Origin: Rhinopithecus roxellana
Taxonomy: Eukaryota; Chordata; Mammalia; Primates; Cercopithecidae
Length of the DNA stretch: 64,000 bases
NCBI RefSeq assembly: GCF_007565055.1
Contig: NC_044553.1
Location: 130,700,241-130,764,240, forward strand
Reading direction: 5' to 3'
This document shows, piece by piece, positions 49,056-61,148 of the stretch. The first letter of the stretch is position 1. Every line of letters begins with the position of its first letter. The notes beneath the pieces were generated by a model. That model did not search any database and was not told where the DNA came from. It worked only from the letters and a program-made list of their open reading frames with translations. A program made the position numbers and the translations under genes.

Positions 49056-50410
49056 GAATTCATCTCACAGAGTTACACTTATGTTTCGTGGAGCAGTCCA
49101 TTAACACTGTCTTTGGGGAAACTGAGAAGGGCTTCTTTGGATCACATTGAGGCCTACGCTGATAAAGGAAATTTTATCCGTTCTAAACGTGAAGGAAGCA
49201 TTTTGAGAAACTTCTTTCTGATCTGTGAGTTCATCTCACAGAGTTACAATCTCTGCCTCAAGAAGCAGTTTGCTAACACTCTTTTCGTGGAAACTGCAAA
49301 GTGATATTTGGGAGCATATTGGGGCCCATGGTGATAAAGGAATTATCCTCACATAATAACTAAAGAGAAGCTTTCTGAGAAACTGAATTGCCATGTGTGA
49401 ATGCAACTCACAGAGTTACGCCATTGTTTTGTGGAGACGTTTCTTAGGACTTTTTCCGTGGATTCCGAGAAGTGATATTTCAGATAGCTTTGAAGAATGG
49501 AAGGAAAAAGAAATATCCTCCAAGAGAAAGCAGAACCAAGCTTTCTGAGAAACTGCTTTGTGATATGTGAATTCATTTCTCAGTGTTCTATCACCCTTTC
49601 TCGGGGGAGTTTCCTAGCACTCATTTTGAGGAATCTCAGATGTGATGTCTTGGATATCGTTGAATCGCATGCTGAATAAGGAACTATCCCCAGAGAAACC
49701 TGCAGAGAAGCCTTCTCAGAAACTTTTTGTTGTGGGTGAATTCAGCCCACAGATGTCCATCATTGTTTCCACTGAGAAAGTTGCTAGCAGAGTTTTCGCA
49801 GAATCTGCAATAGGACACACGGTGGCGCTCCAAGACCACAAATAACCTCGTCTTACTAAAGAAAGAAGCTTTCTGAGAAACCGCTTTGTGATGTGTGAAT
49901 TCAACTCACTACGTTGCAGCTGTATTTCGTGGGGCCGTGGCCTAGCCCTATTTGTGTGGAATCTGAGAACAGATATTCCCGATCCCTTTGAAAACAATGG
50001 GGCCAATGGAAACATTATCCAATAAAAATGAGAAAGAAGCTTTCTGAGAAACTTCTTTCTGATCTGTGAGTTCATCTCACAGAGTTACAACCTCTTCCTC
50101 AAGAAGCAGTTTGTAACACTCTTTTCGTGGAATCTGCAAAGTGATATTAGGGAGCCTGTTGGGGCTCATGGTGATAAAGGAAATATCCTCACATAATAAC
50201 TAAAGAGAAGCTTTCTGAGAAACTGCATTGCCATGTGTGAATGCAACTCACAGAGTTACACGTTTGTCTTCAGTGATCAGTTTGTTAGCACAGGTTTCTG
50301 GAAATCTGCAATTAGATACTTCATAGCGCAATGAACATTACAGTGACAAAGGAAATATCCACAGATGAAAACTAGAAGGAAGCTTTCTTAGAAACTTCTT
50401 GTTGATGTGT
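49056..50410 (+). repeat. 8-mer HOR unit (copy of 43,268-44,622)
   Basis: The order is A'-BC-E-F-G-H-BC-D', with the cassette at 49,399-50,067. It shares the GTTCTAAACGTGAAGGAAGC, CTTTTTCCGTGG and GTTTGTAACAC variants with the earlier unit. Confidence 0.93.
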
Positions 50411-51761
50411 GAATTCATCTCACAGAGTTACACTTATGTTTCGTGGAGCAGTCTATTAACATTGTCTTTGGGGAAACTGAGAAGGGCTTGTTTGGACCAC
50501 ATTCAGGCCTAGGCTGATAAAGGAAATTTCATCCGTTCAAAACGTGAAAGAAGCTTTCTGAGAAACTTCTTTCTGATCTCTGAGTTCATCTCACAGAGTT
50601 ACAATCTCTGCCTCAAGAAGCAGTTTGCTAACACTCCTTTCGTGGAATCTGCAAAGTGATATTTGGCAGCCTATTGGGGCCCATGGTGATAAAGGAATTA
50701 TCCTCACATAATAACTAAAGAGAAGCTTTCTGAGAAACTGCATTGCCATGTGTGAATGCAACTCACAGAGTTACGCCATTGTTTTTTGGAGACGTTTCTT
50801 AGGACTGTTTCCGTGGATTCCGAGAAGTGATATTTCAGATAGCTTTGAAGAATAGAAGGAAAAAGAAATATCCTCCAAGAGAAAGCAGAACCAAGCTTTC
50901 TGAGAAACTGCTTTGTGATATGTGAATTCATTTCACAGTGTTCTATCACCCTTTCTCGAGGGAGTTTCCTAGCACTCATTTTGAGGAATCTCAGATGTGA
51001 TGTCTTGGATATCGTTGAATCGCATGCTGAATAAGGAACTATCCTCAGAGAAACCTGCAGAGAAGCCTTCTCAGAAACTTTTTGTTGTGGGTGAATTCAG
51101 CCCACAGATGTCCATCATTGTTTCCACTGAGAAACTTACCAGCAGAGTTTTCGCAGAATCTGCAATAGGACACACGGTGGCACGCCAAGACCACAAATAA
51201 CCTGGTCTTACTAAAGAAAGATTTCTGAGAAACAGCTTTGTGATGTGTGAATTCAACTCACTAAGTTGCAGCTGTATTTCGTGGGGTCGTGGCCTAGCCC
51301 TATTTGTGTGGAATCTGAGAACAGATATTCCCGATCCCTTTGAAAACAATGGGGCCAAAGGAAACATCTTCCAATAAAATGAGAAAGAAGCTTTCTGAGA
51401 AACTTCTTTCTGATCTGTGAGTTCATCTCACAGAGTTACAACCTCTGCCTCAAGAAGCAGTTTGCTAACACTCTTTTCGTGGAAACTGCAAAGTGATATT
51501 TGGGAGCATATGGGGCCCATGGTGATAAAGGAAATATCCTCACATAATAACTAAAGAGAAGCTTTCTGAGAAACTGCATTGCCATGTGTGAATGCAACTC
51601 ACAGAGTTACACGTTTCTCTTCAGTGATCAGTTTGTTAGCACAGTTTTCTGGAAATCTGCAATTAGATACTTCATAGCGCAATGAACATTACAGTGACAA
51701 AGGAAATATCCACAGATGAAAACTAGAAAGAAGCTTTCTTAGAAACTTCTTGGTGATGTGT
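50411..51761 (+). repeat. 8-mer HOR unit (copy of 44,623-45,974)
   Basis: The cassette is at 50,754-51,418. It shares the lost AAGC before H, the ACTTACCAGCAG variant in G and GGCCTAGGCTG in A'. Confidence 0.93.
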
Positions 51762-54700
51762 GAATTCATCTCACAGAGTTACACTTATGTATCGTGGAAC
51801 AGTCCATTAACACTGTCTTTGGGGAAACTGAGAAGGGCTTCTTTGGATCACATTGAGGCCTACGCTGATAAAGGAAATTTCCTACGTTCAAAACGAGAAA
51901 GAAGCTTTCTGAGAAACTTCTTTCTGATCTCTGAGTTCATCTCACAGAGTTACAACCTCTGCCTCAAGAAGCAGTTTGCTAACACTCTTTTCGTGGAAAC
52001 TGCAAAGTGATATTTGGGAGCATATTGGGGCCCATGGTGATAAAGGAATTATCCTCACATAATAATTAAAGAGAAGCTTTCTGAGAAACTGAATTGCCAT
52101 GTGTGAATGCAACTCACAGAGTTACACGTTTCTCTTCAGTGATCAGTTTGTTAGCACAGTTTTCTGGAAATCTGCAATTAGATACTTCATAGCGCAATGA
52201 ACATTACAGTGACAAAGGAAATATCCAGATGAAAACTAGAAAGAAGCTTTCTTAGAAACTTCTTGGTGATGTGTGAATCATCTCACAGAGTTACACTTAT
52301 GTTTCGTGGAACAGTCCATTAACACTGTCTTTGGGGAAACTGAGAAGGGCTTCTTTGGATCACATTGAGGCCTACGCTGATAAAGGAAATTTCCTCCGTT
52401 CAAAACGTGAAAGAAGCTTTTTGAGAAACTTCTTTTTGATCTGTGAGTTCATCTCACAGAGTTACAACCTCTGCCTCAAGAAGCAGTTTGCTAACACTCT
52501 TTTCGGGGAAACAGCAAAGTGATATTTGGGAGCATATTGGGGCCCATGGTGATAAAGGAATTATCCTCACATAATAACTAAAGAAAAGCTTTCTGAGAAA
52601 CTGCATTGCCATGTGTGAATGCAACTCACAGAGTTCCACGTTTCTGTTCAGTGATCAGTTTGTTAGCACAGTTTTCTGGAAATCTGCAATTAGATACTTC
52701 ATAGCGCAATGAACATTACAGTGACAAAGGAAATATCCAGATGAAAACTAGAAAGAAGCTTTCTTAGAAACTTCTTGGTGATGTGAGAATTCATCTCACA
52801 GAGTTACACTTACGTTTCGTGGAGCAGTCCATTAACACTGTCTTTGGGGAAAGTGAGAAGGGCTTCTTTGGATCACATTGAGGCCTACGCTGATAAAGGA
52901 AATTTCATCCGTTCAAAACGTGAAAGAAGCATTCTGAGAAACTTCTTTCTGATCTGTGAGTACATCTCACAGAGTTACAATCTCTGCCTCAAGAAGCAGT
53001 TTGCTAACACTCTTTTCGTGGAATCTGCAAAGTGATATATGGGAGCCTTTTGGGGCTCATGGTGATAAAGGAAATATCCTCACATAATAACTAAAGAGAA
53101 GCTTTCTGAGAAACTGAATTGCCATGTGTGAATGCAACTCACAGAGTTACACGTTTCTCTTCAGTGATCAGTTTGTTAGCACAGTTTTCTGGAAATCTGC
53201 AATTAGATACGTCATAGCGCAATGAACATTACAGTGACAAAGGAAATATCCGCAGATGAAAACTAGAAAGAAGCTTTCTTAGAAACTTCTTGGTGATGTG
53301 TGAATTCATCTCACAGAGTTACACTTATGTTTCGTGGAACAGTGCATTAACACTGTCTTTGGGGAAACTGAGAAGGGCTTCTTTGGATCACATTGAGGCC
53401 TACGCTGATAAAGGAAATTTCCTCCGTTTAAAACGTGAAAGAAGCTTTCTGAGAAACTTCTTTCTGATGTGTGAGTTCATCTCACAGAGCTACAACCTCT
53501 TCCTCAAGAAGCAGCTTGCTAACACTCTTTTCGTGGAAACTGCAAAGTGATATTTGGGAGCATATTGGGGCCCATGGTGATAAAGGAATTATCCTCACAT
53601 AATAACTAAAGAGAAGCTTTCTGAGAAATTGAATTGCCATGTGTGAATGCAACTCACAGAGTTACACGTTTCTCTTCAGTGATCAGTTTGTTAGCACAGT
53701 TTTCTGGAAATCTGCAATTAGATAGTTCATAGCGCAATGAACATTACAGTGACAAAGGAAATATCCAGATGAAAACTAGAAAAAAGCTTTCATAGAAACT
53801 TCTTGGTGATGTGTGAATTCATCTCACAGAGTTACACTTATGTATCATGGAACAGTCCATTAACACTGTCTTTGGGGAAACTGAGAAGGGCTTCTTTGGA
53901 TCACATTGAGGCCTACGCTGATAAAGGAAATTTCCTCCGTTCAAAACGTGAAAGAAGCTTTCTGAGAAACTTCTTTCTGATCTGTGAGTTCATCTCACAG
54001 AGTTACAACCTCTGCCTCAAGAAGCAGTTTGCTAACACTCTTTTCGTGGAAACTGCAAAGTGATATTTGGGAGCATATGGGGCCCATGGTGATAAAGGAA
54101 TTATCCTCACATAATAATTAAAGAGAAGCTTTCTTAGAAACTGCATTGCCATGTGTGAATGCAACTCACAGAGTTACACGTTTCTCTTCAGTGATCAGTT
54201 TGTTAGCACAGTTTTCTGGAAATCTGCAATTAGATACTTCATAGCGCAATGAACATTACGGTGACAAAGGAAATATCCACAGATGAAAACTAGAAGGAAG
54301 CTTTCTGAGAAACTTCTTGGTGATGTGTGAATTCATCTCACAGAGTTACACTTATGTTTCGTGGAACAGTCCATTAACACTGTCTTTGGGGAAACTGAGA
54401 AGGGCTTCTTTGGATCACATTGAGGCCTACGCTGATAAAGGAAATTTCCTCCGTTTAAAACATGAAAGAAGCTTTCTGAGAAACTTCTTTCTGATCTGTG
54501 AGTTCATCTCACAGAGTTACAACCTCTTCCTCAAGAAGCAGTTTGCTAACACTCTTTTCGTGGAAACTGCAAAGTGATATTTGGGAGCCTATTGGGGCTC
54601 ATGGTGACAAAGGAATTATCCTCACATAATAACTAAAAAGAAGCTTTCTGAGAAACTGCATTGCCATGTGTGAATGCAACTCAGAGAGTTACACGTTTCT

Positions 54701-55871
54701 CTTCAGTGATCAGTTTGTTAGCACAGTTTTCTGGAAATCTGCAATTAGATACTTCATAGCGCAATGAACATTACAGTGACAAAGGAAATATCCACAGATG
54801 AAAACTAGAAAGAAGCTTTCTGAGAAACTTCTTAGTGATGTGTGAATTCATCTCACAGAGTTACACTTATGTTTCGTGGAACAGTCCATTAACACTGTCT
54901 TTGGGGAAACTGAGAAGGGCTTCTTTGGATCACATTGAGGCCTACGCTGATAAAGAAAATTTCATCCGTTGTAAAGGTGAAAGAAGCATTCTGAGAAACT
55001 TCTTTCTGATCTGTGAGTTCATCTCACAGAGTTACAACCTCTGCCTCAAGAAGCAGTTTGCTAACACTCTTTTCGTGGAAACTGCAAAGTGATATTTGGG
55101 AGCATATTGGGGCCCATGGTGATAAAGGAATTATCCTCACATAATAACTAAAGAGAAGCTTTCTGAGAAACTGCATTGCCATGTGTGAATGCAACTCACA
55201 GAGTTACACGTTTCTGTTCAGTGATCAGTTTGTTAGCACAGTTTTCTGGAAATCTGCAATTAGATACTTCATAGCGTAATGAACATTACAGTGACAAAGG
55301 AAATATCCAGATGAAAACTAGAAAGAAGCTTTCTTAGAAACTACTTGGTGATGTGTGAATTCATCTCACAGAGTTACACTTATGTTTCGTGGAGCAGTCC
55401 ATTAACACTGTCTTTGGGGAAACTGAGAAGGGCTTCTTTGGATCACATTGAGGCCTACGCTGATAAAGGAAATTTCCTCCGTTCAAAACGTGAAAGAAGC
55501 TTTCTGAGAAACTTCTTTCTGATCTGTGAGTTCATCTCACAGAGTTACAATCTCTGCCTCAAGAAGCAGTTTGCTAACACTCTTTTCGTGGAATCTGCAA
55601 AGTGATATTTGGGAGCCTATTGGGGCTCATTTTGATGAAGGAAATATCCTCACATAATAACTAAAGAGAAGCTTTCTGAGAAACTGCATTGCCATGTGTG
55701 AATGCAACTCACAGAGTTACACGTTTCTCTTCAGTGATCAGTTTTTTAGCACAGTTTTCTGGAAATCTGCAATTAGATACTTCATAGCGCAATGAACATT
55801 ACAGTGACAAAGGAAATATCCACAGATGAAAACTAGAAAGAAGCTTTCTTAGAAACTTCTTGGTGATGTGT
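51762..55871 (+). repeat. eight 3-mer HOR units (A'-BC-D')
   Basis: A' starts are at 51,762, 52,275, 52,787, 53,302, 53,815, 54,329, 54,844 and 55,357. The first three end copy 2 of duplication IV. Variants within the run include CCGTTTAAAACG (53.4 and 54.4 kb), CATCCGTTGTAAAGG (54.97 kb) and CCTCTTCCTCAAG in BC. Confidence 0.93.
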
Positions 55872-57222
55872 GAATTCATCTCACAGAGTTACACTTATGT
55901 TTCGTGGAGCAGTCCATTAACACTGTCTTTGGGGAAACTGAGAAGGGCTTCTTTGGATCACATTGAGGCCTACGCTGATAAAGGAAATTTCATCCGTTCT
56001 AGACGTGAAGGAAGCATTCTGAGAAACTTCTTTCTGATCTGTGAGTTCATCTCACAGAGTTACAACCTGTGCCTCAAGAAGCAGTTTGCTAACACTCTTT
56101 TCGTGGAAACTGCAAAGTGATATTGGGAGCATATTGGGGCCCATGGTGATAAAGGAATTATCCTCACATAATAACTAAAGAGAAGCTTTCTGAGAAACTG
56201 CATTGCCATGTGTGAATGCAACTCACAGAGTTACGCCATTGTTTTGTTGGAGACGTTTCTTAGGACTGTTTCCGTGATTCCGAGAAGTGATATTTCAGAT
56301 AGCTTTGAAGAATAGAAGGAAAAAGAAATATCCTCCAAGAGAAAGCAGAACCAAGCTTTCTGAGAAACTGCTTTGTGATATGTGAATTCATTTCACAGTG
56401 TTCTATCACCCTTTCTCGGGGGAGTTTCCTAGCACTCATTTTGAGGAATCTCAGATGTGATGTCTTGGATATCGTTGAATCGCATGCTGAATAAGGAACT
56501 ATCCTCAGAGAAACCTGCAGAGAAGCCTTCTCAGAAACTTTTTGTTGTGGGTGAATTCAGCCCACAGATGTCCATCATTGTTTCCACTGAGAAAGCTTGC
56601 TAGCAGAGTTTCGCAGAATCTGCAATAGGACACACGGTGGCGCTCCAAGACCACAAATAACCTCGTCTTACTAAAGAAAGAAGCTTTCTGAGAAACCGCT
56701 TTGTGATGTGTGAATTCAACTCACTACGTTGCAGCTGTATTTCGTGGGGCCGTGGCCTAGCCCTATTGTGTGGAATCTGAGAACAATATTCCCGATCCCT
56801 TTGAAAACAATGGGGCCAATGGAAACATTATCCAATAAAAATGAGAAAGAAGCTTTCTGAGAAACTTCTTTCTGATCTGTGAGTTCATCTCACAGAGTTA
56901 CAACCTCTCCTCAAGAAGCAGTTTTGCTAACACTCTTTTCGTGGAATCTGCAAAGTGATATTTGGGAGCATATTGGGGCCCAAGGTGATAAAGGAATTAT
57001 CCTCACATAATAACTAAAGAGAAGCTTTCTGAGAAACTGCATTGCCATGTGTGAATGCAACTCACAGAGTTACACGTTTCTCTTCAGTGATCAGTTTGTT
57101 AGCACAGTTTTCTGGAAATCTGCAATTAGATACTTCATAGCGCAATGAACATTACAGTGACAAAGGAAATATCCAGATGAAAACTAGAAAGAAGCTTTCT
57201 TAGAAACTTCTTGTTGATGTGT
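55872..57222 (+). repeat. 8-mer HOR unit A'-BC-E-F-G-H-BC-D' (1,351 bp)
   Basis: The cassette is at 56,214-56,880. Several one-base indels interrupt it relative to the copies at 43,611 and 49,399: GATATTGGGAGC, TTTTGTTGGAGACG, TTCCGTGATTCC, AAAGCTTGC, AGAGTTTCGC, CCCTATTGTGTGG, GAACAATATTCCC and CAGTTTTGC. Most look like homopolymer consensus errors. Confidence 0.9.
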
Positions 57223-57737
57223 GAATTCATCTCACAGAGTTACACTTATGTTTCGTGGAACAGTCCATTAACACTGTCTTTGGGGAAACTGAGAAGGGCT
57301 TCTTTGGATCACATTGAGGCTTACGCTGATAAAGGAAATTTCATCCGTTCAAAACGTGAAAGAAGCATTCTGAGAAACTTCTTTCTGATCTGTGAGTTCA
57401 TCTCACGGAATTGCAATCTCTGCCTCAAGAAGCAGTTTGCTAACAATCTTTTCGTGGAATCTGCAAAGTGATATTTGGGAGCCTGTTGGGGCTCATGGTG
57501 ATAAAGGAAATATCCTAACATAATAACTAAAGAGAAGCTTTCTGAGAAACTGCATTGCCATGTGTGAATGCAACTCACAGAGTTACACGTTTGTCTTCAG
57601 TGATCAGTTTGTTAGCACAGTTTTCTGGAAATCTGCAATTAGATACTTCATAGCGCAATGAACATTACAGTGACAAAGGAAATATCCACAGATGAAAACT
57701 AGAAGGAAGCTTTCTTAGAAACTTCTTGTTGATGTGT
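57223..57737 (+). repeat. single 3-mer HOR unit between 8-mers (515 bp)
   Basis: This is an A'-BC-D' unit with GGAATTGCAATCTC and AACAATCTTTTCG variants in BC; a similar BC variant reappears near 63,900. Confidence 0.93.
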
Positions 57738-59093
57738 GAATTCATCTCACAGAGTTACACTTATGTTTCGTGGAGCAGTCTATTAACATTGTCTTTGGGG
57801 AAACTGAGAAGGGCTTCTTTGGACCACATTCAGGCCTACGCTGATAAAGGAAATTTCATCCGTTCAAAACGTGAAAGAAGCTTTCTGAGAAACTTCTTTC
57901 TGATCTGTGAGTTCATCTCACAGAGTTACAATCTCTGCCTCAAGAAGCAGTTTGCTAACACTGCTTTCGTGGAATCTGCAAACTGATATTTGGCAGCCTA
58001 TTGGGGCCCATGGTGATAAAGGAATTATCCTCACATAATAACTAAAGAGAAGCTTTCTGAGAAACTGCATTGCCATGTGTGAATGCAACTCACAGAGTTA
58101 CGCCATTGTTTTTTGGAGACGTTTCTTAGGACTGTTTCCGTGGATTCCGAGAAGTGATATTTCAGATAGCTTTGAAGAATAGAAGGAAAAAGAAATATCC
58201 TCCAAGAGAAAGCAGAACCAAGCTTTCTGAGAAACTGCTTTGTGATATGTGAATTCATTTCACAGTGTTCTATCACCCTTTCTCGGGGGAGTTTCCTAGC
58301 ACTCATTTTGAGGAATCTCAGATGTGATGTCTTGGATATCGTTGAATCACATGCTGAATAAGGAACTATCCTCAGAGAAACCTGCAGAGAAGCCTTCTCA
58401 GAAACTTTTTGTTGTGGGTGAATTCAGCCCACAGATGTCCATCATTGTTTCCACTGAGAAACTTGCCTAACAGAGTTTTCGCAGAATCTGCAATAGGACA
58501 CACGGTGGCGCTCCAAGACCACAAATAACCTGGTCTTACTAAAGAAGAAGATTTCTGAGAAACCGCTTTGTGATGTGTGAATTCAACTCACTAAGTTGCA
58601 GCTGTATTTCGTGGGGCCGTGGCCTAGCCCTATTTGTGTGGAATCTGAGAACAGATATTCCCGATCCCTTTGAAAACAATGGGGCCAAAGGAAACATCTT
58701 CCAATAAAAATGAGAAAGAAGCTTTCTGAGAAACTTCTTTCTGATCTGTGAGTTCATCTCACAGAGTTACAACCTCTGCCTCAAGAAGCAGTTTGCTAAC
58801 ACTCTTTTCGTGGAATCTGCAAAGTGATATTTGGGAGCATATTGGGGCCCATGGTGATAAAGGAAATATCCTCACATAATAACTAAAGAGAAGCTTTCTG
58901 AGAAACTGCATTGCCATGTGTGAATGCAACTCACAGAGTTACAGGTTTCTCTTCAGTGATCAGTTTGTTAGCACAGTTTTCTGGAAATCTGCAATTAGAT
59001 ACTTCATAGCGCAATGAACATTACAGTGACAAAGGAAATATCCACAGATGAAAACTAGAAAGAAGCTTTCTTAGAAACTTCTTGGTGATGTGT
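57738..59093 (+). repeat. 8-mer HOR unit A'-BC-E-F-G-H-BC-D' (1,356 bp)
   Basis: The cassette is at 58,081-58,749, the last in the window. G has CTTGCCTAACAGAG, and the end of G reads AAAGAAGAAGATTTCTGAG. A' shares TTTGGACCACATTCAGGCC with the unit at 44,623. Confidence 0.93.
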
Positions 59094-60635
59094 GAATTCA
59101 TCTCACAGAGTTACACTTATGTATCTTGGAACAGTCCATTAACACTGTCTTTGGGGAAACTGAGAAGGGCTTCTTTGGATCACATTGAGGCCTACGCTGA
59201 TAAAGGAAATTTCCTACGTTCAAAACGTGAAAGAAGCTTTCTGAGAAACTTCTTTCTGATCTGTGAGTTCATCTCACAGAGTTACAACCTCTGCCTCAAG
59301 AAGCAGTTTGCTAACACTCTTTTCGTGGAATCTGCAAAGTGATATTTGGGAGCATATTGGAGCCCATGGTGATAAAGGAATTATCCTCACATAATAACTA
59401 AAGAGAAGCTTTCTGAGAAACTGCATTGCCATGTGTGAATGCAACTCACAGAGTTACACGTTTCTCTTCAGTGATCAGTTTGTTAGCACAGTTTTCTGGA
59501 AATCTGCAATTAGATACTTCATAGCGCAATGAACATTACAGTGACAAAGGAAATATCCACAGATGAAAACTAGAAAGAAGCTTTCTTAGAAACTTCTTGG
59601 TGATGTGTGAATTCATCTCACAGAGTTACACTTATGTTTCGTGGAAGCAGTCCATTAACACTGTCTTTGGGGAAACTGAGAAGGGCTTCTTTGGATCACA
59701 TTGAGGCCTACGCTGATAAAGGAAATTTCCTCCGTTCAAAACGTGAAAGAAGCTTTCTGAGAAACTTCTTTCTGATCTGTGAGTTCATCTCACAGAGTTA
59801 CAACCTCTGCCTCAAGAAGCAGTTTGCTAACACTCTTTTCGTGGAATCTGCAAAGTGATATTTGGGAGCATATTGGGGCCCATGGTGATAAAGGAATTAT
59901 CCTCACATAATAACTAAAGAGAAGCTTTCTGAGAAACTGAATTGCCATGTGTGAATGCAACTCACAGAGTTACACGTTTCTCTTCAGTGATCAGTTTGTT
60001 AGCACAGTTTTCTGGAAATCTGCAATTAGATACTTCATAGCGCAATGAACATTACAGTGACAAAGGAAATATCCAGATGAAAACTAGAAAGAAGCTTTCT
60101 TAGAAACTTCTTGGTGATGTGTGAATCATCTCACAGAGTTACACTTATGTTTCGTGGAGCAGTCCATTAACACTGTCTTTGGGGAAACTGAGAAGGGCTT
60201 CTTTGGATCACATTGAGGCCTACGCTGATAAAGGAAATTTCCTCCGTTCAAAACGTGAAAGAAGCTTTCTGAGAAACTTCTTTCTGATCTGTGAGTTCAT
60301 CTCACAGAGTTACAACCTCTGCCTCAAGAAGCAGTTTGCTAACACTCTTTTCGTGGAAACTGCAAAGTGATATTTGGGAGCATATTGGAGCCCATGGTGA
60401 TAAAGGAATTATCCTCACATAATAACTAAAGAGAAGCTTTCTGAGAAACTGAATTGCCATGTGTGAATGCAACTCACAGAGTTACACGTTTCTCTTCAGT
60501 GATTCAGTTTGTTAGCACAGTTTTCTGGAAATCTGCAATTAGATACTTCATAGCGCAATGAACATTACAGTGACAAAGGAAATATCCAGATGAAAACTAG
60601 AAAGAAGCTTTCTTAGAAACTTCTTGGTGATGTGT

Positions 60636-60806
60636 GAATTCATCTCACAGAGTTACACTTATGTTTCGTGGAGCAGTCCATTAACACTGTCTTTGGGGAA
60701 ACTGAGAAGGGCTTCTTTGGATCACATTGAGGCCTACGCTGATAAAGGAAATTTCCTCCGTTCAAAACGTGAAAGAAGCTTTCTGAGAAACTTCTTTTTG
60801 ATCTGT
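60636..60806 (+). repeat. monomer A', 3-mer domain type example (171 bp)
   Basis: It is related to A but differs consistently: TTTGGGGAAACTGAG for TTTGAGGAAGCTGAG, CTTCTTTGGATCACATTG for CTTCCTTGGATCGCATTG, often TTTCCTCCGTTC for TTTCATCCGTTC. Confidence 0.9.
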
Positions 60807-60978
60807 GAGTTCATCTCACAGAGTTACAATCTCTGCCTCAAGAAGCAGTTTGCTAACACTCTTTTCGTGGAATCTGCAAAGTGATATTTGGGCAGCCTAT
60901 TGGGGCTCATGGTGATAAAGGAATATCCTCACATAATAACTAAAGAGAAGCTTTCTGAGAAACTGCATTGCCATGTGT
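60807..60978 (+). repeat. chimeric monomer BC, type example (172 bp)
   Basis: The 5' half is B (GTTCATCTCACAGAG, CTCTGCCTCAAGAAGCAG, CTTTTCGTGGAATCTGC). The 3' half is C (AAAGGAATTATCC in most copies, AACTAAAGAGAAGCTTTC, CTGCATTGCCATGTGT). The middle, TTTGGGAGC followed by GGGGCCCATGGTGATAAAGG, mixes C-like and B-like words, so the switch lies within about 35 bp around the A-box. The result is one monomer where the 4-mer has two. Confidence 0.9.
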
Positions 60979-61148
60979 GAATGCAACTCACAGAGTTACA
61001 CGTTTCTCTTCAGTGATCAGTTTGTTAGCACAGTTTTCTGGAAATCTGCAATTAGATACTTCATAGCGCAATGAACATTACAGTGACAAAGGAAATATCC
61101 AGATGAAAACTAGAAAGAAGCTTTCTTAGAAACTTCTTGGTGATGTGT
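60979..61148 (+). repeat. monomer D', 3-mer domain type example (170 bp)
   Basis: It is related to D, with TTTGTTAGCACAG for TTTGTTAACACAG, GCAATTAGATACTTCATAGC for GCAATTTGGTATTTCATAGC and GAACATTACAGTGAC for GAACCTGACGGTGAC. This copy has the short ATATCCAGATG form. Confidence 0.9.

Larger units (their letters stand above)
47479..53265. repeat. tandem segmental duplication IV, copy 2
   Basis: This is the second copy, directly adjacent to the first. The junction lies in the D'-end block AGAAAGAAGCTTTCTTAG. Private variants shared with copy 1 include GAGGACTACGC and CCGTTAAAAACG in the first A', GAGATCTGC in a D', GGTGGTGTGTG before an A', GGAAACCGAG and GATACGTCATAGC. Confidence 0.9.
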
